64,000 nt of DNA from Methylomonas sp. MK1 (GCF_000365425.1 NZ_AQOV01000002.1:558001-622000), one strand, 5' to 3'. Shown: positions 16,489 to 27,496, numbered from the stretch's first letter. Notes: generated by a model not told the origin, from the letters alone. Translations and numbers: made by a program.

Positions 16489-18750
16489 CTAAACTTCCGG
16501 CACAAAAAAGAACGGGCTGCCTTCGTGGCCGGCATGCTGTAAGGGGGCGTATTGCGGCATTTGTTCGAAACCACCTTTTGCCGCCGAAGCCCGCACTTGA
16601 TTGGCCACATCCCGGAAGATGTCGTAGTCCTCAATGATACGTTTGTTACCGCGCAATACTTTCAAAAACGCATTGGCAAAGACCGAATGGTCGCCGCCGC
16701 CTTGGTCCATAACCGGTTTCACGCCGCCGGAAGTCAGCACGGTGCGGGCTTTGCGGCTATTCATCGCCTTTAACCAACGTTCGCGCTTCGCGTCGTCCAT
16801 GCCTTCCGGCAATTTTGCTACCGCCGAACCGGTCAGTGCGCCGGAGTAGCAGGAATCGGCCACCACCATAATATGTTTGGCCGGCATGATGCTCAAAAAC
16901 TCGGTGATGCTTTGACTGGAGATCCAGTTGGCGCTATTGCCGGTTTCCGAATCGACCGGCAGCCAATAGGCGGTCTGACTTTTCTTGTCTATCTCGCCGT
17001 GGCCGGCGTAATAGACCAATAAGTTATCTTGTTCGGTGAGTTTTTGATTCAGTTCGTTAAACGCGGACATGATCGTGTGGCGATTGGCGTTGATCAGCAA
17101 TTTGGTTTTAAAACCGTAGCGTTCGCGCAGCAGCAATTCCAGACTTTTGGCGTCGGCGATGGGTGTTTTCAAGGATGGATAAGCACCGTATTCGTTGTTG
17201 CCGATGATGATTGCATAGAATTTGCCGAACTGAATATTGCCGGAGCGTTTCAATTCGCTGCCGTTGCTGCTCGGAAACACTTCCTCGGCCGCATTGCCGG
17301 ACGCCAGCAGGCGCAGGCTTAAATCGCTGCTTTGATTGCGTTTGTCGGTAGCGACGATGCGCACCAAGGTTTCGTCGCCTTTTAAACTAACGTCGGTTTC
17401 AAAACGGCCGTTGGCATCGACTTTTATCGCTTTGTCGTTCAACAATAAACGGCTCAAGCCGGTCGCCGCGTCTATTTTGCCGACGATGCGTTTGCTGCTC
17501 TCGCCCAAGCCAAATTGAATGCTGGGAATACCCCGGGTGACGGTGACGGCGGGTTCCAGTAATTCGATATTCGGACCGTTGCCCGATGCCACCAAGTTGG
17601 ATGATTGTTGTTGCAATTTTTCTTTTAGCGCGGCAATTTCCTTGGCTTGCTGTTGTAAGGCCTGCTTGCGCAAATCTATTTGGTTTCTGTCCAGTTTGTC
17701 CGATGAGGTTAGCCAGCCGGTCAGTTCCGCTGATTGTTTTTGATAGGTTTCGATTTTTTCGTTGAGCTTGTTCTCGATGTCGTTGGTTTTGCTTTCAGCG
17801 GCTTTCGCACTGGGGCTTTGCTGGCGCGCCGCTTCCAGTTCGCGTTTCATGCGTTGTCTTTCCTGGCTGAGCGACTGTGTCAGACTGCCCAATTTGGCTT
17901 GCTGGTCTTTTAACTGGCTTTCTTTTTCGTGCAATTGCTTTTCCAGCGATTCAATGTCGCTGGAGCCGCTAGGCGTAACGGATTTTTGTTGTTGTAGTTT
18001 GTTACGCAAGGCTTCCAATTCATCTTGAGCCTTACGCAAACTGTCCTGTTGATCCAGGGTTTGCTGACGGGTGCTTTGCAATTGCTCTCGCAGTTGTTCT
18101 GCTTCGCGGCGTGATTCGGCTACTTCGCTGCGCAGTGTCGCTAATTCTTCGCTATTGGCAATGGCTTGGGCATTCACGGCTGGGGCGAACTGGATGCCGG
18201 CGTCCTCCAGGCCGGCCGATTTGCGATACCAACGCAACGCGGCTTCCTTGTCTTCTGTAACGCCCAGCCCTTTTTCGTAGAGATGACCCAAGTTCAACTG
18301 CGCTTGAGAGTTACCTTGGTTGGCGGCTTTTTCGTACCACTGTGCAGCGGCTTTATAGTCGGCTTGCGTACCCAGGCCTTTTTCGAAAATCTCGCCGACA
18401 TAGAGTTGGGCGGCGGCATCGCCTTCCTGGGCTTTGGGTAGCCAGATATTTAAGGCGCTGGCGTAGTTGGCGCGATCATATGCGACATATTCGCCGCCGC
18501 GTACTTCGCAATCGGCGGCGGTAGTACGAATCGGCCGGCGGGCACTGAGATAGGTCATCTGCGAGCCGAGCTTGCGTACCTGTCCGGGCAGCAAGCAATC
18601 GACTACAAAAAGTTTACTGGTGTCGGCCACTATATAACCTTCGGTAGCCTTGGCCATTTCTTCCTGGCTGACGTCGCGGGCGCAGGCGGACATTAAAATG
18701 CCGCCAATTGCCAATGCCAGCGTACGGTTCAATACTCTTTGTGTAGCCAT
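16489..18750 (-). CDS. Lipoprotein with Sel1 repeats, coiled coil and caspase-like (peptidase C14) domain
   Basis: This protein of about 753 residues starts at the ATG at 18750 with a lipoprotein signal (lipobox LMSAC). Residues around 90-170 hold Sel1-type TPR repeats (LYVGEIFEKGLG, LNLGHLYEKGLG, ALRWYRKSA). A long Gln/Glu/Arg coiled coil covers about 175-380. A beta-rich linker precedes a C-terminal caspase-like fold whose catalytic pair is visible: His584 in YYAGHGEID and Cys634 in DSCYSG, 50 residues apart as expected. Such orthocaspases cleave after basic residues; the target here is unknown. The frame is open 36 residues further upstream, but the signal sequence fixes the start. It lies 68 bases after the hydrolase gene on the same strand. 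Confidence 0.85.
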   Translation of the reverse strand: MATQRVLNRTLALAIGGILMSACARDVSQEEMAKATEGYIVADTSKLFVVDCLLPGQVRKLGSQMTYLSARRPIRTTAADCEVRGGEYVAYDRANYASALNIWLPKAQEGDAAAQLYVGEIFEKGLGTQADYKAAAQWYEKAANQGNSQAQLNLGHLYEKGLGVTEDKEAALRWYRKSAGLEDAGIQFAPAVNAQAIANSEELATLRSEVAESRREAEQLREQLQSTRQQTLDQQDSLRKAQDELEALRNKLQQQKSVTPSGSSDIESLEKQLHEKESQLKDQQAKLGSLTQSLSQERQRMKRELEAARQQSPSAKAAESKTNDIENKLNEKIETYQKQSAELTGWLTSSDKLDRNQIDLRKQALQQQAKEIAALKEKLQQQSSNLVASGNGPNIELLEPAVTVTRGIPSIQFGLGESSKRIVGKIDAATGLSRLLLNDKAIKVDANGRFETDVSLKGDETLVRIVATDKRNQSSDLSLRLLASGNAAEEVFPSSNGSELKRSGNIQFGKFYAIIIGNNEYGAYPSLKTPIADAKSLELLLRERYGFKTKLLINANRHTIMSAFNELNQKLTEQDNLLVYYAGHGEIDKKSQTAYWLPVDSETGNSANWISSQSITEFLSIMPAKHIMVVADSCYSGALTGSAVAKLPEGMDDAKRERWLKAMNSRKARTVLTSGGVKPVMDQGGGDHSVFANAFLKVLRGNKRIIEDYDIFRDVANQVRASAAKGGFEQMPQYAPLQHAGHEGSPFFFVPEV

Positions 18751-18818
18751 GGGGTGCCGCCTTCGAATGAATGGTTTTATCCGCCAACCATAGCAGAAAT
18801 CCGCTAGCCCGCAAATGA

Positions 18819-19631
18819 CTAGGGCAGGTGGTCCAGGCGTTTTAACATTTGCGGCCAAATAGCTTGCCAGCCATGGCTGTGATCGGCATCGACGATTTGC
18901 ACGTTGCTGTTGGGACGTTGCTGTAAGGCTTGTTGGAATAATGCCGGCAGAATGTTGTTATCGCGCTGCCCCAGCAGGTGCCATTCCGCAATGCCGGGTT
19001 TGACGGCGCGCGTAGCCGGGTTTAGCGAGTCGCTCAAGCGCTGATAGCCGTGATGATCGGCCCAGATATCGATGTCGTAATTTCCCGCCAGCGTCACTAC
19101 GGCGACCGTTTGCGGCAAGCGTTCGGCTATCAGTAGTGCTAACGTGCCGCCGCCGCTATGGCCGATCAATACCACTTCGCGGTAACCTTTTAGTGTGCAG
19201 AACTCTGTTAATGCTTGGGTCATAGCCGCTACCACGCGTTCGCCGTAGCGGGCGCCGGTCCACAAGCTTTGCGAGCAGCCGGAGTCGCCGGCGTGACCGT
19301 TGTAGCATGGCCGTCCCAGGTACAAAGCCGGCTCGGGGTCGGAAGCCATTAATGTCAGAACGGTAGAGGTGCGGGTAGTCGGGTCAGTGGCCGGAAACAG
19401 TCCACGTTCCCAAGGGTGGCCGTCACCTTCAAGATAAACATGCAGGCGTTTAGCGGCGGATGGTGGTAAACGGGTAAAAGATGTCAGTTTGAATCCGGCG
19501 GCTTCAGATTCTAAGGCCTGAAAGCCGAACGCCGTGGCTTGCTCATGCAGGCGCATTGCCGGTGTACTGCAAGCTGCCAGGAAAAGCAGCAGACTCAGTT
19601 TAATCAGCAAATGTAGCTGCTTGACAGGCAT
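18819..19631 (-). CDS. Alpha/beta-hydrolase lipoprotein
   Basis: This protein of about 270 residues has a lipoprotein signal (LLLFLAACST). Its alpha/beta-hydrolase fold shows the nucleophile elbow GHSGGG and a C-terminal DADHSHGW that supplies the catalytic histidine. An early YLEGDGHPW segment could form the oxyanion region. The substrate is unknown. I placed the start at the ATG at 19631, where the signal begins; the frame extends 17 residues upstream. It lies between the caspase-like gene and the autotransporter on the same strand. Confidence 0.75.
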   Translation of the reverse strand: MPVKQLHLLIKLSLLLFLAACSTPAMRLHEQATAFGFQALESEAAGFKLTSFTRLPPSAAKRLHVYLEGDGHPWERGLFPATDPTTRTSTVLTLMASDPEPALYLGRPCYNGHAGDSGCSQSLWTGARYGERVVAAMTQALTEFCTLKGYREVVLIGHSGGGTLALLIAERLPQTVAVVTLAGNYDIDIWADHHGYQRLSDSLNPATRAVKPGIAEWHLLGQRDNNILPALFQQALQQRPNSNVQIVDADHSHGWQAIWPQMLKRLDHLP

Positions 19632-19739
19632 GAGGTAACTGCGATTTGAAATAGACCACGCTGCTGGCGAGGCTTGCGGCATGGTCCTGGTGCGCGGTCG
19701 ATTGACAATCGACCCGGTTTATTAAATGGCTGGATTGTT

Positions 19740-21494
19740 TTAAAACGACAGCCGCAAACCGCTGGAAAACGCGTGGTTTGAAACGTTTTCCCGGTCGATG
19801 ATGGTGTTGTAGGCCACGAAAGCGGACATGCCATCGGCAAATTGGCCAGCCACGTTGAATCCCAGTTGCATGAAATCGCGGTCCGGATTGTCGGAGCGGA
19901 TGTTAAAGCCGGCATTGTTTTGCACGAAGCGTACGACGCTGACTTGGGCGTTATAACTGGATTCATGTACCCATTCGGCATTGACTTGCGGCACGATGAC
20001 GCCCCAAGGCAAGCTCCAGGCATAGGAAGCCCTGGCGCCGGCTTTGGTCAGCATGGATTCTATGTTTTGTTTGCCGTAGCTGGTGCCGAAACTGGCGCCG
20101 CCGGATTCCCGATAGCCGTCCACTTCGGTTTTGGCATAGTCGAAACCGATATACGGTCCGACTACTACCTTGTCGATGTGGTAGTTATAACCAGCACCTA
20201 AGCTGGAAGCATACTGCATGCCTGAGGTGCTGCCTTTTGCTGAGGTGTTGAAAAAACTCATGGCCCGCTCGGATTCGTAATCGATGCCGCCAACGCTGGC
20301 CAGCGCGTCGATATAGAAATCCTGAATATTCACAGTGCTGTATACCGAGCCGGTATAGGCTGCTGTGTAGAGCTGGCCGGCGCGGTTGCTGAAATCGGCT
20401 TTGTTGTGCGCGTTATTAAAGGCCAGGCCCACAAAAAAATTATCGGTGAACGCATAATCCGCTCCGACCGTGACTCCTTGGTTGTCGAAGCTGTAACCCT
20501 GTTCGTTGGCGGAGCGGTTCCGGCTACCAAAACTGCCGTCTATGTTGCCGTATAGGCCCAGGCGTTGGAATATTTCCGGCAGCTCATCGCCGCTGGCGCC
20601 GCCAATTTTGGTGCCGCCCAGGTTGATTCCGCCCGCATTACCGGCGCGCAAGGTGGCGATGCGATCCATTACGCTACTGAAATTCGCGCGGGAGGTGGCA
20701 ACGGTGGTGGCAGCAATCGTATTGATCTCTTCCGGAGTGATTTGATCGATAACGTCGGCTTTTGCTGCGGTGCCTAGGCTGGCGATTCTGGCGCAGTCGC
20801 TAATGACCGTGGAGCTGGTGGGTGAGGCGCATAAGCTGTTGATTGCCAGGGACGTGGCGCTGGCATTAGAGGTGGATTCGATAATTTGCGATTGGGAAAT
20901 GACTGCGCCGCCGCTGCCGGCATAGCTAATCAATCTCGCGCTGCCCGAACCGGTGCCGGTGCCGGGAATGATCAGTCCCGAGTCGCCGACTATCAGTAAC
21001 ACATTGCCCGTGTCGCTGTTGATATTGGAACCCGCGATGGCGTCGGCTGACCCAAACGGGTAGTTTGCCAGCGCGACCGTATAACTGCCGGGACTCAAGG
21101 GGTAGTCGTTAATCAACGAGTTAAAATTCGGAGAAACGCCCGCCGCGCCGCAGTCTATTTGGTTACAGCCGTCGTCGTCCTGAGTGAGCACGGAGAGGCT
21201 GGTAAAGTTGCCGGTGCCGCTCAACAGGAAAATATAGGGATCTGTTGTCGGGCCGCTGGTGGCAATATCGACCAGCGTGGTCTGTGTCAGCGAAAAGGGC
21301 AGGTAGCCGACCGACCCAGTGCCGGAGCCGGTTAGATTGAATGTGCCGCTCGCGAATTCCACGCCTGCCGCGAGTGGCGACGCCAGCAGCAAAGTAACTA
21401 GCGAGCCTGCGGTTACGGATTGCCGTTTGTTCAATCGCGCAACAGCGGTTTTAGAACAGAATAGTTCAAAAAAAAACAGTGATTTCATGAGCAT
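19740..21494 (-). CDS. Autotransporter-barrel outer-membrane protein
   Basis: This is a 584-residue secreted protein. After a signal sequence ending near ASPLAAG comes a Gly/Ser/Thr-rich beta domain of about 140 residues with an acidic DDDGCN loop that may bind calcium. A helical linker (about 210-300) follows. The last 270 residues alternate polar and aromatic residues and end GLRLSF, the terminal-phenylalanine signature of an outer-membrane barrel (autotransporter beta-domain). The ATG at 21494 is followed by a second ATG at 21488. The passenger function is unknown. It is divergent from the kinase gene. Confidence 0.75.
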   Translation of the reverse strand: MLMKSLFFFELFCSKTAVARLNKRQSVTAGSLVTLLLASPLAAGVEFASGTFNLTGSGTGSVGYLPFSLTQTTLVDIATSGPTTDPYIFLLSGTGNFTSLSVLTQDDDGCNQIDCGAAGVSPNFNSLINDYPLSPGSYTVALANYPFGSADAIAGSNINSDTGNVLLIVGDSGLIIPGTGTGSGSARLISYAGSGGAVISQSQIIESTSNASATSLAINSLCASPTSSTVISDCARIASLGTAAKADVIDQITPEEINTIAATTVATSRANFSSVMDRIATLRAGNAGGINLGGTKIGGASGDELPEIFQRLGLYGNIDGSFGSRNRSANEQGYSFDNQGVTVGADYAFTDNFFVGLAFNNAHNKADFSNRAGQLYTAAYTGSVYSTVNIQDFYIDALASVGGIDYESERAMSFFNTSAKGSTSGMQYASSLGAGYNYHIDKVVVGPYIGFDYAKTEVDGYRESGGASFGTSYGKQNIESMLTKAGARASYAWSLPWGVIVPQVNAEWVHESSYNAQVSVVRFVQNNAGFNIRSDNPDRDFMQLGFNVAGQFADGMSAFVAYNTIIDRENVSNHAFSSGLRLSF

Positions 21495-21803
21495 TTATCC
21501 GAAATAATTTTTGCAACTTATTATAGATGCATGTCGATGTTTTCAATAGTAATTAAATTTTGTTTGGAGATTCGGCATCGACCAATCGAGCTTGTTCATG
21601 CTCAATCGTGGTCAGTAAATTTCTGACGATCATTAGGCTCGGGAAGTAGCAGATGCAGTGGTGGAGCGAATTTTCCGGGCCTGGGCGTGATTTATCCCGG
21701 CCGATTTTGAGGCTGGAGGTTTTTAGATTGTAAAGGGCAATTGCAGCGACACGAACAAGCTCTTCGGCTAAAATCCTTACACTTTCCCTGACTGTTGTTT
21801 GCC
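21495..21803. other. 309-base divergent promoter region (autotransporter / kinase)
   Basis: This gap separates two divergently transcribed genes and should carry promoters for both. It is AT-rich close to the autotransporter start. No clear operator, repeat or small gene was seen. Confidence 0.4.
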
Positions 21804-23471
21804 ATGTCCAGATTCGAGCTCGCATTGAAAGCCTTTCAGCAGGCTCAAATAGCCTATGAAGATTTGTTGGCGGTGGCGGCCGCTTTGAGCGCGGAACCAG
21901 AACAGATTTTAGATGCGGCCCGCCAATTTTTGGAAAACGAATATCGGAGCGGAAAAATTGGCGCGGATGTTTATCGCGGTTTGCAAGCTGCTATGCAAGA
22001 CGAAACCCGGATTGCCGGCGAGCAAACCCAAATGGCGCCCTCGCGGGTATCCAATCAAGACGATGCGACCAGTATAGTTTCCGCGCCGGCTAAATCGGCG
22101 ACGGTACTGCCGGTTTCACCCGCTACGCAAACACCTACATTGACGACCGAATCCTTATTGCAAGGTTTGGACCCCTCGCAGCCGCGCGCCGAGCTGACAG
22201 TCGGCAGCACCTTGAAAGGTCGTTTTGTGCTCGAAGAATTGCTCGGGGTGGGCGGCATGGGTATGGTGTTTAAAGCCACCGATTTGCGCAAAGTGGAGGC
22301 CTCGGATAAAGAGCCTTTCGTGGCTTTAAAGGTGCTGAACCAGGATTTTCAATTCAATCCGATGGCGCTGGTGGCCTTGCAGCGGGAGACCAAGCGCGCG
22401 CAAACCCTGTCTCACCCCAATATTATTAAAGTCTACGACTTTGACCGGGACGGCACGCACGTGTTTATGTCGATGGAGTACTTGCAGGGCAAGCCGCTCA
22501 GTCACTTGATCCGTGAGCATGTCGACAGCGGCTTACCCTTCAAAAAAGCCTGGCCTATCATCAGCGCGATGTCAGAAGCCTTGGCGCACGCGCATAAAAA
22601 AAATATCGTTCACTCCGACTTTAAACCGGGCAATGTGTTTGTCGGTGACGACGGCGAAATCCGCGTGCTGGATTTCGGGATCGCCTGCGCCATTGGCCGT
22701 AGTGAAAAAGACGGCCACGACGCGACGATATTTAATGCCCGGTCGCTGGGCGCGATGACCCCGGCCTATGCCAGTCTGGAGCAACTGCAAAATAGCGATC
22801 CCGATCCGCGCGACGATATTTATGCCTTGGCCTGTATCACTTACGAATTGTTGAGTGGCAAGCATCCGTTTGGCCGTTTGTCGGCGGAAAAAGCCATGGA
22901 AGTCAATTTGCAGCCCAAGCCCATCGCTCAGCTTAAGCGGCGGCAATGGAAAGGATTGCAAAAGGCTCTGGCCTTTAGGCAGGAGGATCGTAGCGCCAGT
23001 ATCGATGAGTTTTTGACCGCCATCGGTCCGCATACCTCGGTATATTACGGCTTATGGTCAACAGCATTGTTTATCGTTTGTTTGATTGGCTTGAACGTCT
23101 ATTGGACCTTAAACGAAAAACAAACAGCTACCGAAGTGGTAAAAGTTGCGGTTGAGCTCAATCCGGAGCAAAACCAAAAAATCAAAGATTTGCTGGAGTT
23201 GGCAGACATCCATTTCGATGTCGGTTATCTCACCGCGCCGACCGGTAGCAACGCGTTCTGGGCCTACCAGGAGGTTTTGAAAATCGATCCTTACAATAAA
23301 GCGGCTGTGGACGGTATCAATAAAATCGCCGATACCCTGGAACAGCAGGCGTGGGAGTTTTACGAAAAGAACGACCGCTCAGAGGCCTTGAAAAAAGTGC
23401 AAGAAGGCTTGGAAGTTAATCCTGTGCACAAGGGCTTGCAGAGTTTGCGAGATAAGCTCAGATTCAATTAG
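21804..23471 (+). CDS. Hanks-type serine/threonine protein kinase with TM segment and C-terminal TPR-like region
   Basis: This protein of about 555 residues has an unrecognised N-terminal helical region (1-130). The kinase domain follows: glycine loop GVGGMGMVF, ATP-anchoring Lys176 in VALKVL, catalytic loop VHSDFKPGN with Asp272, and DFG with Asp290. The usual HRD arginine is replaced by serine (HSD), so activation-loop control by that arginine is absent. A membrane segment lies at about 416-436 (ALFIVCLIGLNVYW), followed by TPR-like helices. The ATG at 21804 is chosen; a TTG at 21795 would add three residues. It may sense envelope state together with its divergent neighbours, but this is inference. 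Confidence 0.87.
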   Translation: MSRFELALKAFQQAQIAYEDLLAVAAALSAEPEQILDAARQFLENEYRSGKIGADVYRGLQAAMQDETRIAGEQTQMAPSRVSNQDDATSIVSAPAKSATVLPVSPATQTPTLTTESLLQGLDPSQPRAELTVGSTLKGRFVLEELLGVGGMGMVFKATDLRKVEASDKEPFVALKVLNQDFQFNPMALVALQRETKRAQTLSHPNIIKVYDFDRDGTHVFMSMEYLQGKPLSHLIREHVDSGLPFKKAWPIISAMSEALAHAHKKNIVHSDFKPGNVFVGDDGEIRVLDFGIACAIGRSEKDGHDATIFNARSLGAMTPAYASLEQLQNSDPDPRDDIYALACITYELLSGKHPFGRLSAEKAMEVNLQPKPIAQLKRRQWKGLQKALAFRQEDRSASIDEFLTAIGPHTSVYYGLWSTALFIVCLIGLNVYWTLNEKQTATEVVKVAVELNPEQNQKIKDLLELADIHFDVGYLTAPTGSNAFWAYQEVLKIDPYNKAAVDGINKIADTLEQQAWEFYEKNDRSEALKKVQEGLEVNPVHKGLQSLRDKLRFN

Positions 23472-23569
23472 CCAATCGATTAACCTCAGATATTTCGCGG
23501 TTTGTAAGCGGATTTTTCGATCATGCGCTACCCGCTGCCATGCTAGAATTCGGCGCATTATGACTTCCT

Positions 23570-26500
23570 ATGCGCCGATTGCCAGTGGCTTCCCAATTAT
23601 TCCCAGTATCCGATGATGCAACGCCCGCGCGACTGCGGGAAATTCCTTATAACTACACTTCGTTTTCCGATCGCGAGATCGTAATTCGCCTGCTGGGCGA
23701 AGACATGTGGTGGGTGCTTGATTCGTTACGCGACGAGCGGATCACCGGGCGTTCCGCGCGGATGCTTTACGAAGTATTGGGCGACATTTGGGCTGTGCAA
23801 CGCAATCCTTATCTCGAAGACGACTTGCTCGACAATGGCAAAAGGCGGCGCGCCTTGCTGCAAGCCTTGCGGCATCGTTTGGGGCAGATGGAAGGCCGAC
23901 AAACTGAGTTGGAGAACCAACACGCCGAGCGGGCCGAGCGCGTGGGGCAATTGATCGCCGCGGCCCATCAGGCGGTGAATGAATTCGAAGCGCATTTCGA
24001 ACGCACCGCGCAACTGCGCCGTAGCGTGCTGACGCTGCTGTCGCAATACACCCGTAAGGACAATATCAGCTTCGACGGCTTCGCCCGCGTTAGTCACGTT
24101 ACCGACGCCACCGACTGGCGGGTGGAGTATCCGTTTGTGGTGCTGTACCCGACCTCCGAAGACGAAGTTGGGCATTTGGTGCGTGGCTGCATCGAGCTTG
24201 GCCTGACTATCATCCCACGCGGCGGTGGCACGGGTTACACCGGCGGCGCGGTGCCTCTCAACGCTTATTCCGCGGTGATCAATACCGAAAAGCTGTTGGC
24301 GATGGGGCCGGTGGAGCGGCATACGCTATTGCCGGGTGTGGAGTGCTCGTATGCGACGATCCATACTGGTGCTGGCGTCGTGACCCGACGGGTGATGGAA
24401 ACCGCCGAACAGGCCGGCTTGGTGTTCGCCTGTGACCCAACTTCCGCGGATGCATCGTGTATCGGCGGCAATATTGCGATGAATGCCGGCGGTAAAAAAG
24501 CCGTATTGTGGGGGACTGCGTTGGACAATTTAGCGTCCTGGCGGATGGTGACGCCGGACGGCAATTGGTTGGAAGTCGAGCGCCTGAATCACAATCTGGG
24601 CAAGATCCACGAACAAGACAAAGCCGGGTTTTTGCTGAAACGTTTCGATGCCAGCGGTAAACAATTGCTGGGTGAAGAAACGCTGGAAATTTCCGGCAGC
24701 TTTTTCCGCAAGACCGGGCTGGGTAAGGATGTGACCGACAAATTTCTCGGCGGTCTGCCGGGGATTCAAAAAGAAGGTTGCGATGGCATCATTACCTCCG
24801 CGCGCTGGATTCTGCATGAAATGCCGCCGGTTAGCCGTACGTTTTGCCTGGAGTTTTTCGGGCAGGTGCGGGAAGCCGTGCCATCGATCGTCGAGATTCG
24901 CGACTACCTGGCCGGTCTGCCTAAAGAGGGCGCCGATCGGGTCATGTTGGCGGGTTTGGAGCATCTGGACGAGCGCTATGTGAAAGCAGTTGGCTATGCC
25001 ACCAAAGCCAAGCGCCACGGCAGGCCGAAGATGGTGCTGATCGGCGACATCGTTGGCGACGACGAAAATCAGGTGGCCATGGCGGCGTCGGAAGTGGTGC
25101 GAATATGCAATGCGCGCGGAGCCGAGGGCTTTATTGCCGTCAATCCGGAAACCCGTAAAAAATTCTGGCTGGATCGTGGTCGGACAGCGGCGATTGCCAG
25201 ACATACCAACGCCTTTAAAATCAACGAAGATGTGGTGATCCCCTTGCCGCGCATGGGCGACTATTGCGATGGTATCGAGCGTATCAATATCGAATTGTCG
25301 CTAAACAATAAATTGCGCTTGTGCAAAGCCTTAACCGAATTGCTGAGCGGCGATCTGCCGTTACGAGCCTATGAAGAAGGTGTGAACAAGTCGGAACTGC
25401 TGGACGAGCGGCGGGCTTTGGCTTTGGATGCGGTGGGCACGGTAAAAGCGCGTTGGCAATGGATATACGACAGTCTGGATTTGCCGTTGGCCGAAGCCGA
25501 AAAAGCCTTCGAGTCACAAGGTATCCAGGTCGGCGAACTGAGCAATCGCGCCGCCGAGCCGGTTCTGTTTCATCGCTTGCAGGATTACTCGCTGCGGGTG
25601 TCGTGGAAGCAGGAATTACTGCCACGCTTGCGGGAAATTTTTGAAGGCGATAATTTCCGGCCTATCGTCGAGCGCATCGAGGCTTTGCATAAAGAGGTCC
25701 TGCGCGGTCGGGTGTTCGTGGCTTTACACATGCATGCCGGTGACGGCAACGTGCATACGAATCTGCCGGTCAACTCCGATCATTACGAAATGCTGCAAGA
25801 AGCCAATGCCGCCGTGGCGCGGATCATGGCCCTGGCGCGTTCGCTGGGCGGGGCGATTTCCGGCGAGCACGGTATCGGTATCACCAAATACGAGTTTTTG
25901 ACTGAAGAAGAATTGGCGGATTTTCACGCTTATAAAAACCGCATCGACCCGGAAGGCCGTTTCAATCGTGGCAAATTAATGCCGGGCGCCGACTTGCGTT
26001 CGGCTTATACCACCTCATTTAGTTTGATGGGCTTTGAATCGCTGATCATGCAGCAGAGCGACATCGGCGCGATCTCCGATTCGGTGAAGGATTGTCTGCG
26101 CTGCGGCAAATGCAAACCGGTTTGTTCGACGCATGTGCCGCCGGCCAATTTGTTGTATTCGCCGCGTAACAAAATTTTGGCGACTTCCTTATTGATCGAA
26201 GCGTTTTTGTACGAAGAACAAACCCGGCGCGGCATTTCAATTACCCATTGGAAAGAGTTCGAAGACGTCGCCGATCATTGCACGGTTTGCCACAAATGCT
26301 TCAATCCTTGCCCGGTGGATATTGATTTCGGCGATGTGTCGATGAATATGCGTAATCTGCTGCGCAAGATGGGTAAGCAAAGTTTCAATCCGGCCAAAAC
26401 GATGGCCATCGCATTTTTGACCGCATCCAGCCCGAACACGGTCAAGGCCATGCGCACGGCGATGATCGATTGGACTTACAAAGTCCAGCGCATCGGCAAT

Positions 26501-27496
26501 ACGCTGTTAAAACCTTGGAGCAAAGTCCAGATCGCCCAGCCGCCGGCCACGGTCGGCAAGCCGCCGGTGCGCGAGCAGGTGATTCATTTCATGAATCGCA
26601 AAATGCCCGGAGACTTGCCGACGAAAACGGCGCGGGCGTTGCTGGACATCGAAGACGGACAAATCGTGCCCATCATTCGCGATCATGCCAAGACCCGGAC
26701 CGATTCCGAAGCGGTGTTTTATTTCCCCGGCTGCGGTTCCGAGCGCTTGTTCTCACAAGTCGGCTTGGCGACGCAGGCGATGTTATATGAGATTGGCGTG
26801 CAAACCGTATTGCCGCCCGGTTATTTGTGTTGCGGCTATCCGCAACGCGCTGGCGGCCAGTTCGATAAGGCGCAGAAAATCACTACCGATAACCGCGTAT
26901 TGTTTCATCGCGTGGCGAATACGCTGAATTATCTGGATATCAAAACGGTAGTGGTCAGTTGCGGTACATGCCAGGATCAATTGCAGGATTACGAATTCGA
27001 GAAAATTTTTCCCGGTTGCCGCTTGATCGATATTCACGAATATCTGCTGGAAAAAGGCGTCAGGCTGGAAGGCGTGAATGGTGCGCGTTATCTCTATCAC
27101 GACCCGTGTCATAGTCCGTTTAAACAGCAAGATCCGATGAAAGTGGTCAATCAGTTGATTGGCGCGCCGGTAGCCAAATCCGAACGTTGTTGCGGCGAGT
27201 CGGGTACTTTGGCGGTGGCGCGGCCCGATATTTCCACGCAGATTCGGTTTCGTAAGGCGGAAGAATTACAGAAAGATACCGCTAAATTGCGGGCCGATGG
27301 CTACGACGGCGCGGTGAAGATGTTGACCTCCTGCCCGTCGTGCATGCAAGGTTTGCAGCGGTTCGAAGACGAGGTTGAGCAGATGGAAGTCGATTACATC
27401 GTCGTGGAAATCGCCAAACATGTATTGGGTGATAACTGGATGACCGGGTATCTGGATCGGGTCAGCAAAGGTGGTATTGAGCGGGTTTTGGTGTGA
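23570..27496 (+). CDS. Giant FAD-linked oxidase / Fe-S oxidoreductase fusion (DUF3683, GlcD- and GlcF-like)
   Basis: This 1308-residue protein fuses several modules. An N-terminal DUF3683-type region ([21 protein letters not shown]) comes first. A FAD-binding type-4 domain begins near residue 185, with [15 protein letters not shown] and [13 protein letters not shown]. An FAD-oxidase C-terminal domain contains [12 protein letters not shown] and GEHGIG. Two 4Fe-4S motifs follow near 842 and 904 ([11 protein letters not shown] and [11 protein letters not shown]). Two cysteine-rich CCG modules end the protein (CCGYPQ near 1086, CCGES near 1207). This joins the subunits of glycolate/D-lactate oxidase types in one chain. 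It probably oxidises a 2-hydroxy acid and passes electrons to the quinone pool; the substrate is unknown. Confidence 0.88.
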   Translation: MRRLPVASQLFPVSDDATPARLREIPYNYTSFSDREIVIRLLGEDMWWVLDSLRDERITGRSARMLYEVLGDIWAVQRNPYLEDDLLDNGKRRRALLQALRHRLGQMEGRQTELENQHAERAERVGQLIAAAHQAVNEFEAHFERTAQLRRSVLTLLSQYTRKDNISFDGFARVSHVTDATDWRVEYPFVVLYPTSEDEVGHLVRGCIELGLTIIPRGGGTGYTGGAVPLNAYSAVINTEKLLAMGPVERHTLLPGVECSYATIHTGAGVVTRRVMETAEQAGLVFACDPTSADASCIGGNIAMNAGGKKAVLWGTALDNLASWRMVTPDGNWLEVERLNHNLGKIHEQDKAGFLLKRFDASGKQLLGEETLEISGSFFRKTGLGKDVTDKFLGGLPGIQKEGCDGIITSARWILHEMPPVSRTFCLEFFGQVREAVPSIVEIRDYLAGLPKEGADRVMLAGLEHLDERYVKAVGYATKAKRHGRPKMVLIGDIVGDDENQVAMAASEVVRICNARGAEGFIAVNPETRKKFWLDRGRTAAIARHTNAFKINEDVVIPLPRMGDYCDGIERINIELSLNNKLRLCKALTELLSGDLPLRAYEEGVNKSELLDERRALALDAVGTVKARWQWIYDSLDLPLAEAEKAFESQGIQVGELSNRAAEPVLFHRLQDYSLRVSWKQELLPRLREIFEGDNFRPIVERIEALHKEVLRGRVFVALHMHAGDGNVHTNLPVNSDHYEMLQEANAAVARIMALARSLGGAISGEHGIGITKYEFLTEEELADFHAYKNRIDPEGRFNRGKLMPGADLRSAYTTSFSLMGFESLIMQQSDIGAISDSVKDCLRCGKCKPVCSTHVPPANLLYSPRNKILATSLLIEAFLYEEQTRRGISITHWKEFEDVADHCTVCHKCFNPCPVDIDFGDVSMNMRNLLRKMGKQSFNPAKTMAIAFLTASSPNTVKAMRTAMIDWTYKVQRIGNTLLKPWSKVQIAQPPATVGKPPVREQVIHFMNRKMPGDLPTKTARALLDIEDGQIVPIIRDHAKTRTDSEAVFYFPGCGSERLFSQVGLATQAMLYEIGVQTVLPPGYLCCGYPQRAGGQFDKAQKITTDNRVLFHRVANTLNYLDIKTVVVSCGTCQDQLQDYEFEKIFPGCRLIDIHEYLLEKGVRLEGVNGARYLYHDPCHSPFKQQDPMKVVNQLIGAPVAKSERCCGESGTLAVARPDISTQIRFRKAEELQKDTAKLRADGYDGAVKMLTSCPSCMQGLQRFEDEVEQMEVDYIVVEIAKHVLGDNWMTGYLDRVSKGGIERVLV

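Noticed and set aside
24530..25204. 224-codon minus-strand open frame opposite the giant oxidoreductase
   Set aside because: It overlaps well-supported flavin-domain coding and has no domain character or ribosome site.
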